Below, in pieces: positions 63,814 through 64,000 of a stretch of DNA of 64,000 nt. Position numbers and translations under genes: made by a program. Position 1 is the stretch's first letter. Each line of letters begins with the position of its first letter. This DNA comes from Phenylobacterium sp. (GTDB lineage: Bacteria > Pseudomonadota > Alphaproteobacteria > Caulobacterales > Caulobacteraceae). The stretch is from assembly GCF_016124325.1 (NCBI RefSeq), contig NZ_WGNY01000030.1:1-64000 (forward strand), in the 5' to 3' direction. The notes under the pieces are model-generated. The model searched no databases. It saw only the letters and a program-made list of their open reading frames with translations, and was not told where the DNA came from.

Positions 63814-63939
63814 TCAGCCTTGCTTGGCCTTGAAGCGCGGGTCGGTCTTGTTGATCACATAGACTCGGCCCTTGCGGCGCACGAGCTTGCAGTCGCGGTG
63901 ACGCGTCTTGAGCGACTTGAGCGAGCTTCTGACCTTCAT
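63814..63939 (-). CDS. rpmJ: 50S ribosomal protein L36 (zinc-free type)
   Basis: 41 residues, opening [17 protein letters not shown] and continuing [12 protein letters not shown]. It has a single Cys instead of the zinc-binding C-x2-C/C/H set, so it is the C-minus (YkgO-like) form usual in alphaproteobacteria. It precedes the HAD gene on the same strand. Confidence 0.92.
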   Translation of the reverse strand: MKVRSSLKSLKTRHRDCKLVRRKGRVYVINKTDPRFKAKQG

Positions 63940-64000
63940 AGGACCGTATCTTCAATCGGGCCGTGGACCGGCCGGTTGGCGAACAAGAGCGGGCGCATAT

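Overview
The window is high-GC DNA from an alphaproteobacterium, most likely a member of the Caulobacteraceae (Caulobacter/Phenylobacterium type). I infer this from a TacA-like sigma-54 response regulator lying a few genes from GapR, the aa3-oxidase subunit IV next to transhydrogenase pntA, many TonB-dependent receptors, a FecI/FecR cassette, GANTC sites in promoters, and a one-cysteine 41-residue ribosomal protein L36. Genus cannot be fixed from sequence reading alone. No phage, IS element, CRISPR array, rRNA or tRNA was seen; the window looks chromosomal with accessory catabolic and envelope cassettes.

Region by region. 0-2 kb: the 5' end of pntA, cytochrome oxidase subunit IV and an alpha/beta hydrolase, with two near-identical CAAAC-N4-GTTAG palindromes in front of pntA and the hydrolase. 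1.8-7.7 kb: a five-gene envelope operon (LolA-like carrier, two FtsX-type permeases, ABC ATPase, outer-membrane barrel) divergent from a TetR regulator, with a clear palindromic operator between them. 7.7-14.7 kb: penicillin-acylase-like hydrolase, secreted amidohydrolase, esterase, methyltransferase and an unrecognised exported protein; two REP-like elements fill the convergent gaps. 14.9-20.3 kb: an ECF sigma / FecR / TonB receptor / metallo-hydrolase cassette with coupled genes. 20.3-28.7 kb: EF-hand membrane protein, signal peptidase I, TfoX-like protein, a large membrane adenylate cyclase, a second copy of the unrecognised exported family, and a GntR-ABC operon with its own palindrome.

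28.8-33.9 kb: a Gre-like factor, then wecB-nfrB-nfrA, a compact version of the c-di-GMP-controlled N4-receptor glycan pathway. 33.9-41 kb: an exported amidohydrolase, M20-family protein and monoamine oxidase operon, divergent from a TetR gene preceded by two copies of CGTACAAGTACG. 41-48.4 kb: TonB receptor, a two-component system and two exported beta-propeller proteins. 48.4-55 kb: oligopeptidase F, an Lrp regulator divergent from a probable arginine-to-ornithine hydrolase plus ornithine aminotransferase, and a lipoprotein PQQ alcohol dehydrogenase with a C-terminal heme. 55-64 kb: a MocR regulator and a housekeeping/cell-cycle block (tacA, hybrid kinase, M15-like peptidase, gapR and a coupled partner, folE, a PEP-CTERM surface protein, HAD hydrolase, rpmJ).

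The strongest leads for undescribed biology are the ABC/LolA-like/outer-membrane-barrel export operon, the compact NfrAB-WecB glycan operon, the two paralogous exported proteins sharing a GDSIGWW core, and the small basic protein coupled to gapR. All functional calls are from motif recognition; no database search was run.
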